Source: Nocardia sp. NRRL S-836
GTDB taxonomy: Bacteria; Actinomycetota; Actinomycetes; Mycobacteriales; Pseudonocardiaceae
Direction: 5' to 3'
Length of the DNA stretch: 64,000 bases
NCBI RefSeq assembly: GCF_001279525.1
Contig: NZ_LGDY01000106.1
Location: forward strand, 75,350 to 139,349
The notes beneath the pieces are model-generated. The model had not been told where the DNA came from, did no database searches, and saw only the letters and a program-made list of their open reading frames with translations. A program made the position numbers and the translations under genes. This document shows positions 1 through 8,080 of this stretch, piece after piece. The first letter of the stretch is position 1. The number at the start of each line of letters is the position of its first letter.

Positions 1-315
1 CGCCGCGGAGTCCCCGACCAGCGGAAGCCGCTCCAGCCACACCCGCGCGAACACCCCCAGCGCGTCGACCTTCGACAGCGGCGACCCCTCCGGCGGCACC
101 GCGGCCGTCTCGACCAGGTCGATCAGCACCGCCAGGTACAGCGCCCGCTTGCTCGGGAAGTTCGAGTACACCGCACCGCGGGTCAGCTCCGCGCGCTCGG
201 CGATCCGGTCGACCTTCGCCGGCCCGAAACCGTGCTCGGCGAACTCTTCCTTCGCCGCCGCCAGCACCAACGCACGCGTGCGCGCCTGCTGCTGCACCCG
301 AGTCAGCCGAACCAT
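1..315 (-). CDS. TetR/AcrR family regulator, N-terminal part (cut by window edge)
   Basis: The minus-strand frame opens with ATG at 315 and stays open to base 1. It begins MVRLTRVQQQARTRALVLAA and continues through a helix-turn-helix of the TetR type (AERAELTRGAVYSNFPSKRA), which places the DNA-binding domain in residues 10-55. The ligand-binding C-terminus lies outside the window, so no ligand can be proposed. A short inverted repeat just upstream (335-349) could be its own operator. Membership of TetR is clear from the HTH core; the regulated gene is unknown. Nothing downstream is visible, and the region on its other side is a low-complexity spacer. Confidence 0.85.
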   Translation of the reverse strand, partial: MVRLTRVQQQARTRALVLAAAKEEFAEHGFGPAKVDRIAERAELTRGAVYSNFPSKRALYLAVLIDLVETAAVPPEGSPLSKVDALGVFARVWLERLPLVGDSAA

Positions 316-334
316 CGCCGCCCCCAGTCGTTCA

Positions 335-349
335 GATGTTGCGAACATC
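335..349. promoter_or_regulatory. Inverted repeat, possible TetR operator
   Basis: GATGTT-GCG-AACATC: perfect 6-bp arms with a 3-bp centre, 20 bp upstream of the TetR start codon at 315. The position suits autoregulation, which is an inference; the repeat is short. Confidence 0.4.
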
Positions 350-933
350 CAGATTACACGAGCGCGCGAGATGCCTTGAGGTGGGCACTTGTTGCTGAGC
401 ACTCGTCGGTGGCATCGAACGACGCCGGTCCTGCGGAGTCGGCGCAGGAGGCGCGGCGGTGGGCGCAGCAGCGCGGGAAGGCAGGGGGTCGCAGCGCCCG
501 CGCGAGACGGCGCGGGGCGGAGCGGGCGGTCGCGCGAGTGGCGACGCGAGCCTGGGGCGCCGGGCACGGGGCGGCCGCATCGCGCGACGGGCGGGCGCAT
601 CACGCAGCGGGCAGGCGCATCACGCGGCGAGCAGGCGCAATGGGCGGCGGGCAGGCGCAGCAGGCGAGCGCAACAGGCGAGCACGACAGGCGGGCACGAC
701 AGGCGGGCACGACAGGCGGGCACGACAGGCGGGCACGACAACGGCGCCCGCAGCAGCACGGTGTCAGGCGCAGAACGGTGGCCGGTGGCGGCGCGGAGGT
801 GGCGGCGCCATGCGGCGCCAGCAGCGGTCGCGGCGAGGTGGCCGCGTGGTTGCAGGTCTTGACGGGACCGCACCGCTCGCCGCGGTCGCCGCGCTGGTCG
901 TGGACGTCTACCTCTGCTGAGGCGCCGGAGTGG
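350..933. other. GC-rich low-complexity intergenic region, no gene recognised
   Basis: This spacer of about 580 bp between the TetR gene and the ArsR gene has open frames on both strands. They encode only Arg/Ala/Gly-rich strings with no domain, no consistent start with a ribosome binding site, and composition driven by short repeats. It contains the minisatellite annotated separately. I see no supported gene. Confidence 0.6.
576..735. repeat. Minisatellite of degenerate 12-17 bp units ending in four exact 13-bp copies
   Basis: Degenerate units built on gcgggcaggcgcatcac-like words run from about 576. They pass into four exact tandem copies of the 13-mer CGACAGGCGGGCA at 684-696, 697-709, 710-722 and 723-735, after which the array breaks off. 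The 13-bp period is not a multiple of three and no gene is evident, which fits slippage-driven non-coding repeat growth. There are no spacers, so this is not a CRISPR array. Confidence 0.75.
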
Positions 934-1293
934 TCAGGCGGTCGTCTCGATGTCGGTGACGCCGAGGCCGAGGTGCTCGATGTGGTACACGGCCTCGTCG
1001 AGCAGCATCGCGACGTGGTTGTCGTACAGGCTGTAGACGACGCTGCGGCCCTGGCGGGTGCCGGTGACCAGGCCGAGTGCGCGCAGCAGCCGGAGCTGGT
1101 GGGAGACCGCGGACTGCTCCATCTCGACGGCTTCCGCGAGCTCGCCGACCGAGCAGGCGCCGTGCCGCAGGCGGGTCAGGATGCGCAGGCGGCTCGGTGT
1201 CGCCAGCGCCTGGAGGGTGGCCGCCACCGTCGCCGCCGACTCGGCGTCCAGCTGCGCCGGCGGTGTGGCTCTGCCCTCGACTCCGTGACCCAT
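934..1293 (-). CDS. ArsR/SmtB family metal-sensing repressor
   Basis: The 119-residue winged-helix protein has the recognition core VEMEQSAVSHQLRLLRALGL at about residues 55-76. Near the C-terminus it carries D-x-H-x10-H-x-x-H (DNH...HIEH), the alpha-5 metal site of SmtB/NmtR-type sensors that bind Zn, Ni or Co at the dimer interface. It is divergent from a P1B-4 ATPase, and the shared 51-bp gap holds a 12-2-12 operator of the SmtB class. Metal binding would release the repressor and derepress the exporter. Family and arrangement are clear. The exact metal is inferred: Co, Ni or Zn, with Co/Ni favoured by the ATPase type. Confidence 0.9.
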   Translation of the reverse strand: MGHGVEGRATPPAQLDAESAATVAATLQALATPSRLRILTRLRHGACSVGELAEAVEMEQSAVSHQLRLLRALGLVTGTRQGRSVVYSLYDNHVAMLLDEAVYHIEHLGLGVTDIETTA

Positions 1294-1311
1294 GACAGCA
1301 TCCTACTCAGT

Positions 1312-1339
1312 GAACACATGAAGAGGTCTTCAGATGTTC
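1312..1339. promoter_or_regulatory. 12-2-12 ArsR/SmtB-type operator
   Basis: A left arm AACACATGAAGA, a GG centre and a right arm TCTTCAGATGTT, each flanked by matching G/C, form an imperfect 28-bp palindrome. This is the classical 12-2-12 layout of SmtB/CadC/NmtR operators. It lies 18 bp from the regulator start (1293) and 4 bp from the ATPase start (1344), so one dimer pair could silence both genes. Confidence 0.85.
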
Positions 1340-1343
1340 CTGT

Positions 1344-3221
1344 ATGGTGCCCGGCGTGACTTCGACGCTCCTCCTCGACCGGCCGCAGCCCGCCCGGACG
1401 GCAACGCGTTCTCCGTTCACGATCACCGAGGTCCGCTGGGCGGTCGCGGCCACCGGTCTGTTCCTGTTCGGCGTCGGCCTGAAGTTCGCGGGAGCGGCGC
1501 CGTGGACGTGGTGGGTGCCGCTGCTCGCCTGTTACGTCGCCGGCGGGTGGGAGCCCGCGCTCACCGGGCTCAGGGCGTTGCGGGAGCGCACGCTCGACGT
1601 CGACCTGCTGATGATCGTCGCGGCGGTCGGTGCGGCCGCGATCGGGCAGGTCGTCGACGGTGGGCTGCTGATCGTCATCTTCGCGACGTCGGGTGCGCTC
1701 GAGGCCGTGCTCACCCAGCGGACCGCGGACTCGGTGCGCGGGCTGCTCGACCTCGCGCCGCAGCGGGCGTGCCTGGTCCTGCCGGACGGCGGCGAACGGG
1801 AGGTGGACGCGGAGGCGCTGCGGATCGGTGACGAGGTCCTCGTGCGGCCGGGTGAGCGGATCGGCGGGGACGGCGAGGTGGTCGGCGGGAGCAGCGAGGT
1901 CGACGAGGCGTCCATCACCGGTGAGCCGTTGCCGGTGCCGAAGCGGCCGGGCAGCGAGGTGTTCGCGGGGTCGCTCAACGGCACCGGTGTGCTGCGCGTG
2001 CGGGTTGGCCGCGAGCCGAAGGACTCAGTCATCGCGCGGATCGTCGCGCTGGTCGAGCAGGCTTCCGCCACGAAGGCCAAGACGCAGCTGTTCATCGAGA
2101 AGGTCGAGCAGCGCTACTCGGTCGGCGTGGTGGCCGTGACGCTGACGTTGTTCGCGCTGCCACTGCTGTTCGGCGCCGCGCTCGAACCCAGTCTGCTGCG
2201 GGCGATGACGTTCATGATCGTGGCCTCGCCGTGTGCGCTGGTGCTGGCCACGATGCCCCCGCTGCTGGCGGCGATCGCCAACGCGGGCAAGCGCGGTGTG
2301 CTGGTGAAGTCCGCCGTGGCCATGGAACAGCTGGGCACTGTCGACGTGGTGGCGTTCGACAAGACCGGCACGCTCACCGAGGGCACGCCGCAGGTCGTCG
2401 GCGTCGTCACCGAGCAGGACGAGGACGAGGTGCTGGCGCTGGCCGCGGCCGCCGAGCAGTTCAGCGAGCACCCGATCGGACGGGCCGTCGTGGCCGAGGC
2501 GCGGCGGCGGAACCTCCGGCTGCCCGAGGCCCGCGACTTCCAGGCGACTCCGGGCGTGGGCGTGACGGCACGGGTGGCCGGACGCGCGGTTGCCGTGCGG
2601 CGGCACGACTCCGAGCGCACCACCGCGGTCGAGGTCGTCGTGGACGGCCGTGCGGTCGCCGTGATCGAGCTGGCGGACGAGATCCGGCCGTCGAGCCCGG
2701 CCGCCGTACGTGAGATCACCGTCCTCACCGGACAACGGCCGGTACTGCTGACCGGTGACAACCACGCTGCGGCACAACGGGTTGCCACTGCCGTGGGCAT
2801 CGAGGACGTGCGTGCCGGACTGCTGCCGCAGGACAAGGTGCAAGCGGTGCGGGAGATGAACGGCAACGTGCTGTTCGTCGGGGACGGCGTGAACGACGCC
2901 CCTGCCCTCGCGACCGCGCACGCGGGCATCGCCCTGGGCGGCAAGGGTTCCGCGTTGACGGTGGACACCGCCGACGCGGTGGTCGTCGGCGACGATCTCG
3001 CGGTCGTCCCGGCCGTCGTGTCACTGGCCCGCCGCGCGCGCCGGGTGGTGATCGCCAACCTCGCGATCGCGGGGACGTTCATCGTGGTGCTGTCGGCGTG
3101 GGACCTCTTCGGAACGTTGCCACTCCCCCTGGGTGTCGCGGGCCACGAGGGTTCCACGGTCCTCGTGGCGCTCAACGGCATGCGGCTGCTGTCCGCCGGT
3201 CGGCGGTCTCGCGTCCGCTGA
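1344..3221 (+). CDS. P1B-4 heavy-metal-exporting P-type ATPase (CtpD/CoaT type)
   Basis: The 625-residue protein has the P-type core: TGEP in the actuator domain, phosphorylated Asp in DKTGT (D339), SEHPIG in the N-domain and GDGVNDAP. The transmembrane metal motif is S-P-C (S295-C297) rather than C-P-C, and the last membrane region carries H-E-G-S-T (H601). Together these define the P1B-4 subgroup, which exports Co, Ni or Fe(II). There is no N-terminal CxxC metal-binding domain, as is usual for this subgroup. ATG 1344 is used, but GTG 1356 is possible; no good ribosome site is seen, so the message may be leaderless. The adjacent divergent ArsR gene and operator predict metal-induced expression. 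Confidence 0.92.
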   Translation: MVPGVTSTLLLDRPQPARTATRSPFTITEVRWAVAATGLFLFGVGLKFAGAAPWTWWVPLLACYVAGGWEPALTGLRALRERTLDVDLLMIVAAVGAAAIGQVVDGGLLIVIFATSGALEAVLTQRTADSVRGLLDLAPQRACLVLPDGGEREVDAEALRIGDEVLVRPGERIGGDGEVVGGSSEVDEASITGEPLPVPKRPGSEVFAGSLNGTGVLRVRVGREPKDSVIARIVALVEQASATKAKTQLFIEKVEQRYSVGVVAVTLTLFALPLLFGAALEPSLLRAMTFMIVASPCALVLATMPPLLAAIANAGKRGVLVKSAVAMEQLGTVDVVAFDKTGTLTEGTPQVVGVVTEQDEDEVLALAAAAEQFSEHPIGRAVVAEARRRNLRLPEARDFQATPGVGVTARVAGRAVAVRRHDSERTTAVEVVVDGRAVAVIELADEIRPSSPAAVREITVLTGQRPVLLTGDNHAAAQRVATAVGIEDVRAGLLPQDKVQAVREMNGNVLFVGDGVNDAPALATAHAGIALGGKGSALTVDTADAVVVGDDLAVVPAVVSLARRARRVVIANLAIAGTFIVVLSAWDLFGTLPLPLGVAGHEGSTVLVALNGMRLLSAGRRSRVR

Positions 3222-3311
3222 ACCGTTTCTAGTGCCGTACTGCGGCAAATGTCCGATTCTGTGCATACAACGGGATGGTTTCGCTGACGCGAGAACGGGT
3301 ACAGGGCCGGT

Positions 3312-3764
3312 GTGCGGAAACGTCGATGGGCGGGTCTGGTGGGGGTGGGCGCGGTGTTGCTCGCCGTCGTGCTGCTCGGGGTGTGGCCCGAGTCGCCGAG
3401 CAGCTATCGGTCCACTGTGGAGTCGAGCGTCCAGGACGCCGTGTCCGCGGTGGGCACCGCCCGTCTCACGGCTCAGAGTGCCCTGAGCGGCAACACGTTC
3501 GGCGCTTACGAGTCGACGGCGCTCGAAGACGTCGGGGACAACCTGACCACCGCCGTCACCGACGTGATCGAGCTGCCGCCGACCGACCAGGACACCCGCC
3601 GGTTGCGGGACGAGGTGCTGCCGCCGTTGCAGGACTCCGCCCGCATCGTCGGCGACCTGGACCTCGCCATCCAGAACGACGACCGGGACGCGATCAACGC
3701 CTGCGTGGCCGGTCTGACCGCGGTGGGCGACCGCCTCGCGACGACGCTGGAGCGGCTGCGATGA
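3312..3764 (+). CDS. Small exported or membrane-anchored helical protein, first gene of the Nramp-like operon
   Basis: The 150-residue protein starts at a GTG and opens with basic residues followed by one hydrophobic segment (about residues 7-24), an uncleaved signal anchor or signal peptide. The remainder is Ala/Asp/Thr-rich, predicted helical and without cysteines. No family recognised. Its stop overlaps the start of the Nramp-like transporter (ATGA at 3761-3764), so translation is coupled. It might be an extracytoplasmic partner of the transporter; that is context only. Confidence 0.7.
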   Translation: MRKRRWAGLVGVGAVLLAVVLLGVWPESPSSYRSTVESSVQDAVSAVGTARLTAQSALSGNTFGAYESTALEDVGDNLTTAVTDVIELPPTDQDTRRLRDEVLPPLQDSARIVGDLDLAIQNDDRDAINACVAGLTAVGDRLATTLERLR

Positions 3765-4990
3765 AGCGGTTCCTCGCCGTCACCCTCGGCATCCTCACCG
3801 CGATCGGCGGGTTCGTCGACATCGGCGACCTCGTCGCGAACTCCGAGACCGGCGCGCGGTTCGGCATGAGGCTCGCGTGGGTCGTCGTGCTCGGCGTGAT
3901 CGGCATCTGCGTGTACGCGGAGATGGCCGGCCGGGTCGCGGCGGTCAGCGGCCGTCCGGTGTTCGACCTGGTGCGGGAACGGCTCGGGCCGCGCATCGCG
4001 CTGGCGAACCTGGCCGGGTCCTATCTCGTCACGCTGCTGACGCTCAGCGCGGAGATCGGCGGTGTCGCGCTCGCGATCCAGCTGGCCACCAGCGTGCACT
4101 ACCTGCTGTGGGTGCCGATCGTGGCGTTCGTGCTGTGGGTGGTGCTGTGGCGGGTGAAGTTCGAGCCGATGGAACGGGTCTTCGGGCTGGCCGGTCTCGC
4201 GCTCGTGGTCTTCGTCGTCGCGTTCTTCGCGTTGGACCCGCCGTGGGCGCAGCTGGGTGACCAGGTCACGAGCCTGGGGCCGCCGGCCACCGAGGACTGG
4301 GCCACGTACGGCTTCTTCACGGTCGCGCTGTTCGCCGCGGCGATGACGCCGTACGAGGTGTTCTTCTTCTCCTCCGGCGGGGTCGAGGAGAAGTGGTCCC
4401 GCAAGGACCTCACCATCGAGCGTATCAACGTGTTCGTGGGCTTCCCGCTGGGCGGCCTGCTGTCGCTGGCGGTCATGGCGTGCGCGGCGGTGGTCTACGA
4501 GCCGCTGGGCGTGCAGGTCGACAGGCTGAGCCAGACCGCGCTGCCCGTCGCGATGGCGCTGGGCAAGCTGGGCCTCGCGGTGCTGATCCTCGGCTTCTTC
4601 GCCGCCACGTTCGGTGCCGCGCTGGAGACCGGCCTGTCCGCCGGCTACACCGTCGCGCAGTACTTCGGCTGGCAGTGGGGCAAACTGGTGCGGCCGAAGC
4701 AGGCCGCGCGCTTCCACACCGTGGTGCTGATCAGCATCCTGCTCGGTGTCGCGCTGCTGCTCACCACGGCCGACCCGATCACGATCACCGAGTTCTCCCT
4801 GGTGTTCAGCGCGGTCGCACTGCCGTTGACCTACCTGCCGATCCTGGTCGTCGCCAACGACCGCGACTACCTCGGCGACCAGGTCAACAGCCGGTTCACC
4901 AACGCACTGGGCGTGACCTACCTCGTGATCATCCTGGTGGCCGCGGTCGCCGCCGTGCCGCTGATGATCCTGACCGGGATGGGACGATGA
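3761..4990 (+). CDS. Divergent Nramp-family (NRAMP-related) metal ion transporter
   Basis: The 409-residue polytopic membrane protein (about 11 hydrophobic segments) aligns with the Nramp fold. However, the TM1 DPGN signature reads D-I-G-D (in FVDIGDLVANSETGARFG) and the TM6 M-P-H motif reads M-T-P-Y-E (AAAMTPYEVFFFSSGG). In canonical Nramp these residues bind the transition metal, so substrate choice or coupling must differ. Nramp-related Mg2+ carriers are one precedent for changed sites. The ATG at 3761 overlaps the upstream stop, and the 3' end overlaps the next ATG (4987). An open frame continues upstream of 3761 but only as a shadow of the preceding gene. Close to the metal ATPase, it is probably part of a metal homeostasis region. 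Confidence 0.82.
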   Translation: MKRFLAVTLGILTAIGGFVDIGDLVANSETGARFGMRLAWVVVLGVIGICVYAEMAGRVAAVSGRPVFDLVRERLGPRIALANLAGSYLVTLLTLSAEIGGVALAIQLATSVHYLLWVPIVAFVLWVVLWRVKFEPMERVFGLAGLALVVFVVAFFALDPPWAQLGDQVTSLGPPATEDWATYGFFTVALFAAAMTPYEVFFFSSGGVEEKWSRKDLTIERINVFVGFPLGGLLSLAVMACAAVVYEPLGVQVDRLSQTALPVAMALGKLGLAVLILGFFAATFGAALETGLSAGYTVAQYFGWQWGKLVRPKQAARFHTVVLISILLGVALLLTTADPITITEFSLVFSAVALPLTYLPILVVANDRDYLGDQVNSRFTNALGVTYLVIILVAAVAAVPLMILTGMGR

Positions 4991-5385
4991 CCACCGACGC
5001 ACCCGACCCGCTGCGGATCGACTTCCACCTCCTGGACCGCCAGATCGTCGACCTGGACGGCTACCTCGTCGGCAAGGCCGACGACATCGAGCTCGGTGTC
5101 ACCGACGACGGCAGGCCGTTCGTCGCGGCTCTCCTCGTGGGCCACCACGCGCTCGGCACCCGCATCGGCGGCGCGCTGGGCCGGTGGATGACGGCGGTGG
5201 CACGCCGCATGCACACCACCGGGGACCCGAAACCGCTGCGCATCCCCTACGAGCGGATCGCCGAGATCGGCAGCGCCATCCGGCTCGACGTCCGCCACGA
5301 GCTGCTCGACACCCCCGCACTCGAACTGTGGTTGAGCGACCACGTGATCGGACGCATCCCGGGAGCCACCGATGCTGGCCAGTGA
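4987..5385 (+). CDS. PRC-barrel-like protein, operon partner of the Nramp-like transporter
   Basis: The 132-residue soluble protein contains a beta-rich segment resembling a PRC barrel (LLDRQIVDLDGYLVGKADDI near residues 15-34). This fold is typical of small adaptor or RNA/protein-binding modules. The start ATG overlaps the transporter stop (ATGA) and its own 3' end overlaps the next gene by 14 bp, so the proteins are likely made together. A cytoplasmic regulatory role on the transporter is inferred from the operon only. Confidence 0.72.
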   Translation: MTTDAPDPLRIDFHLLDRQIVDLDGYLVGKADDIELGVTDDGRPFVAALLVGHHALGTRIGGALGRWMTAVARRMHTTGDPKPLRIPYERIAEIGSAIRLDVRHELLDTPALELWLSDHVIGRIPGATDAGQ

Positions 5386-5644
5386 CCTGCTCGGACGCAC
5401 CGTCCACGACCGCCGGGGCCGCCCACTCGGCCTCGTGGCCGACCTGCTCGCCGAACCCGACGCCGAAGGCCGGCCACGGGTCGTGCGCGTGCTCGTCACA
5501 CCACGCCGTCGCGGGCGGCTGCTCGGCTACGAACGCCCTGGGCTGCAACGACCCTGGGTGATCGAGAAGCTCTCCCGCCTCCTGCACCGCGGCACCCGCG
5601 AGGTGGCGTGGGAGGACGTCGACTGGTCGCCGCGGGAGGACTAG
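5372..5644 (+). CDS. PRC-barrel domain protein
   Basis: The 90-residue protein has a recognisable PRC-barrel opening (LGRTVHDRRGRPLGLVADLL, about residues 7-26) and ends acidic (WEDVDWSPRED). It is the last gene of the 3312-5644 operon and overlaps the preceding gene by 14 bp. Its TAG stop interlocks with the stop of the convergent gene at 5641, so the two transcription units end on the same four bases (CTAG) with no room for a terminator. Confidence 0.8.
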   Translation: MLASDLLGRTVHDRRGRPLGLVADLLAEPDAEGRPRVVRVLVTPRRRGRLLGYERPGLQRPWVIEKLSRLLHRGTREVAWEDVDWSPRED

Positions 5645-6267
5645 GCGGTCCCCAGGTTGGCGTACGCGGTGCGGACGGACTGCTCCGCCTGCGGGTCGCG
5701 GAAGTCGAACGCGGAGCCGTCGGCGAACTCGACCCGCACGAACCACTCCGGCTGCACCTGCCTGCCCAGCGGCACGGCCACGAACCGCCGGGCCACGCTG
5801 ACCGGCGCCTCCCACCACGTGACCAGCGGCGGCACCTCGCGCTGCGAGCCGCGCACCCGGCTGAGCAGGCCGCCGCGGTCCGGTTCGAGCACCTCCCCCT
5901 CGACCACCAGCCCCAGGCGCTGACTGGTCAGCAGCAACCAGCACTCGTCGCGCCCGGTGGTGAACAGGTCGGCCCACCGCACGGCGAGCTGCGCGGGGCT
6001 CTGCGCGTGCGCCCAGCCCCACACGGCCGGGTCGTGCGCCCACTCGTCCAGGCAGAACTGACCGCTGCTCACGGCGGCGGTCGGCAGCGGCCACTCGGGC
6101 TCGGCGATCCCGGCCACCGGCACGTCACCGACGAGCACGTGCGGTGCCCTGCCCGCCGAACCGATGTGGCCCTTGCGCTCGACGGCCCACACGACCTGCT
6201 CGCCGGTGCGGACCCAGTGCTTCTGGGCGATCTCCGCGAGCTTGACCCTGTCCCTGGGCACGATCAC
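5641..6267 (-). CDS. ESX-locus associated protein, PH-like fold suspected
   Basis: The 208-residue protein starts at a GTG (6267) that overlaps the stop of its upstream neighbour (GTGA). The C-terminal half (CWLLLTSQRLGLVVEG, then FVRVEFADGSAFDFRD) has the alternating strand pattern and final helix of bacterial PH-like domains. It resembles the neighbouring 227-residue product, suggesting an old duplication. No catalytic motif is seen. It is the last gene of a five-gene ESX-type operon, so a role around a type VII substrate is likely, but its function is unknown. Confidence 0.7.
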   Translation of the reverse strand: MIVPRDRVKLAEIAQKHWVRTGEQVVWAVERKGHIGSAGRAPHVLVGDVPVAGIAEPEWPLPTAAVSSGQFCLDEWAHDPAVWGWAHAQSPAQLAVRWADLFTTGRDECWLLLTSQRLGLVVEGEVLEPDRGGLLSRVRGSQREVPPLVTWWEAPVSVARRFVAVPLGRQVQPEWFVRVEFADGSAFDFRDPQAEQSVRTAYANLGTA

Positions 6268-6947
6268 CCCTGTCCGTTGGCCATGGCGAGCAACCGGTGC
6301 GCCTGGTCGGGACGCGGGCCCGCGAGCAGGTCGACACCCGATCCGTCCACGAAGGACACCCGCAGCACGTGGGCGTCGCGATAGGTGAGGTTCTTGCGCG
6401 GCAGCTTGCGTTCCGCGACGGCGATGCCGGCGATCTGCGCGCGCGGCAGCTCCCCCACCGAGCGGATCGCGACGGTCTCCACCGGGCGGTGCGCGGGGTA
6501 CAGGCCTTTGCCCGAGAGCACGTCCTTGGCGGTCTTCGCGAAGCCGCGCACCTGGTCGAGCAACGACACCTCCTGCTCGGGCCCCTCGCTCTCCTCGACC
6601 GCGGCGACCCAGGCGAACCGGCGCGGCGTCAGCACGCACCACACCTGGGCGGAGCCGTCGAGGCTCTGCCACGGCCGCATCGCGAGGGCGTCGGGCCGTG
6701 GCCCGAACACGACAACGTTCGGCGGCGTTGCGCTGTCCTGCCAATCGTCGGCCGTGGCCAGCGCGAACGGAACACTGGCCACACCCGCCACGACCTTGCC
6801 GACCACTCCGCGTTCGGGCTTGCCCCACCAGTCCAGGCCGCCGACGTCGAAGCGCATCGCGCCGCGACCGCCCGGCACGCACACCAGGACCGGCTCGCCC
6901 GGAGCGCACCACGACTGGCGGATGGCCAGCACCCCGTTGAGCTTCAC
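6264..6947 (-). CDS. ESX-locus associated protein, paralogue of the adjacent PH-like protein
   Basis: The 227-residue protein starts at GTG 6947, overlapping the upstream stop (GTGA), and ends overlapping the next GTG. It has no signal peptide or membrane segment. The central and C-terminal parts (VWCVLTPRRFAWVAAVEE and VLRVSFVDGSGVDLLAG) share the strand pattern of the downstream gene. I recognise no named family. The conserved four-base overlaps indicate tight translational coupling to the WXG-type substrate-like gene upstream. Confidence 0.7.
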   Translation of the reverse strand: MKLNGVLAIRQSWCAPGEPVLVCVPGGRGAMRFDVGGLDWWGKPERGVVGKVVAGVASVPFALATADDWQDSATPPNVVVFGPRPDALAMRPWQSLDGSAQVWCVLTPRRFAWVAAVEESEGPEQEVSLLDQVRGFAKTAKDVLSGKGLYPAHRPVETVAIRSVGELPRAQIAGIAVAERKLPRKNLTYRDAHVLRVSFVDGSGVDLLAGPRPDQAHRLLAMANGQG

Positions 6948-8080
6948 CAGCTGAACCCGCGCTTCTCGGCGTCGCGGCGTTCTTCTTCCGACGGCTTGTT
7001 CTGCGCGGCGTCGTAGGCTTCCTGGCTGCCGAACTTGATCGCGCCGTCGACCGCGGAGTCGATGCCGGCGCTGAACAGCGCGCCGGTGATCCTGGTCTGC
7101 CCGCCGAGCGCGCCGGTGAGCACGGTCTGCGCGATGTTGCCCGCCAGCGCGCCCTCGCCGGTGACGCCCTGCATGAACCGGTTCGCGGTGGTCGACGCGA
7201 GCGAGGTCCCGTCCGCGCGCGTCACGACGTTGACGATCGGGTTCGACCCCAGGTGGCGGCCGGCGAACTGCTGGGCCATGTTGCCGCCGCGCAGGCCGTT
7301 CATCCGCTGGATGACCTGGCGCAGTGGGCCGCGCAGCCGCACCAGCAGCTTCTCGATCTGCTGCACGGCCTTGAACAGCTCCATCTGCAGCTTCGTCACC
7401 CGCATCGAGATCCGCACGCCGGTGCTGCCGACCTGCACGGTCGTCGTCGCGCCCGCCGCGGCGACCGAGCCGCCCGCGGTGATCCACGACGCCGCCAGCG
7501 CCGCGAGCCACTGCACGATCAGGCCGATGATCAGCTCGGTGAGCACCTGGATCACGAACTCGACGAACATGTCGAACAGCTCGGCGATCGTCTCCAGGGT
7601 CTGCTTCAGACCGCGGATGTCCTCCGCCAGCGCCTCGACACCGCCGGCGAACTCGGTGACCTGCTTGCGGAAGCCGTCACCGGCGGAGCCCACCCACATG
7701 GCCTTGGTGGTGTCGGCGCGCTTCTTCTCGGACTCGGCGACCTCGTCGAGCCACTTCGCGACCTCCTCCCAGCCCGCGCCGGTGGCGCGCATCTGCTCGG
7801 GGTCGCCGATCGCCCACTCGGCCAGCTCGATCAGCGGGCTGAGCACGATCGAGACGAGGAAGCCCAGGCCGTTGTCCAGCAACGCCTGACCGGGGCTCGC
7901 CAGCGTCTGCAGCAGCTCCAGGCGGCCGGAGATCGTGGCCGCGGTCATCTGCGGCGGTGACGTGGCGTCGGCCAGGTCGGCGATCGCGCTGTAGGCGGAG
8001 CTGCCCCGGCCGGCGGCCTGCTCGAACCAGTTCTTCTGGTCGCCGTCGTTGAGGTCGGCGAACGTGCCGGGACCGGTCAC
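6944..8080 (-). CDS. WXG100-like/ESX substrate protein with long C-terminal region
   Basis: The 378-residue protein is predominantly helical. About residues 100-165 form a WXG100-like hairpin with the turn W-V-G (AMWVGSAGDGFRKQV), the hallmark of type VII secreted proteins. A hydrophobic helix-rich stretch (about 165-215, ELFDMFVEFVIQVLTELIIG) follows, then a Gly/Ala-rich tail. No toxin motif is visible at the C-terminus, so it reads as a secreted scaffold or membrane-active substrate rather than a clear polymorphic toxin. It overlaps both neighbours by four bases. The ESX secretion motor is not in this window. Confidence 0.75.
   Translation of the reverse strand: MTGPGTFADLNDGDQKNWFEQAAGRGSSAYSAIADLADATSPPQMTAATISGRLELLQTLASPGQALLDNGLGFLVSIVLSPLIELAEWAIGDPEQMRATGAGWEEVAKWLDEVAESEKKRADTTKAMWVGSAGDGFRKQVTEFAGGVEALAEDIRGLKQTLETIAELFDMFVEFVIQVLTELIIGLIVQWLAALAASWITAGGSVAAAGATTTVQVGSTGVRISMRVTKLQMELFKAVQQIEKLLVRLRGPLRQVIQRMNGLRGGNMAQQFAGRHLGSNPIVNVVTRADGTSLASTTANRFMQGVTGEGALAGNIAQTVLTGALGGQTRITGALFSAGIDSAVDGAIKFGSQEAYDAAQNKPSEEERRDAEKRGFSW

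Noticed and set aside
576..735. Possible CRISPR array in the repeat region
   Set aside because: Units are 13 bp, in direct tandem without spacers, and no cas genes are near.
3275..3760. An upstream extension of the Nramp-like frame
   Set aside because: It runs out of frame through the 3312 gene and encodes Arg-rich low-complexity sequence; the ATG at 3761 overlapping the previous stop is the natural start.
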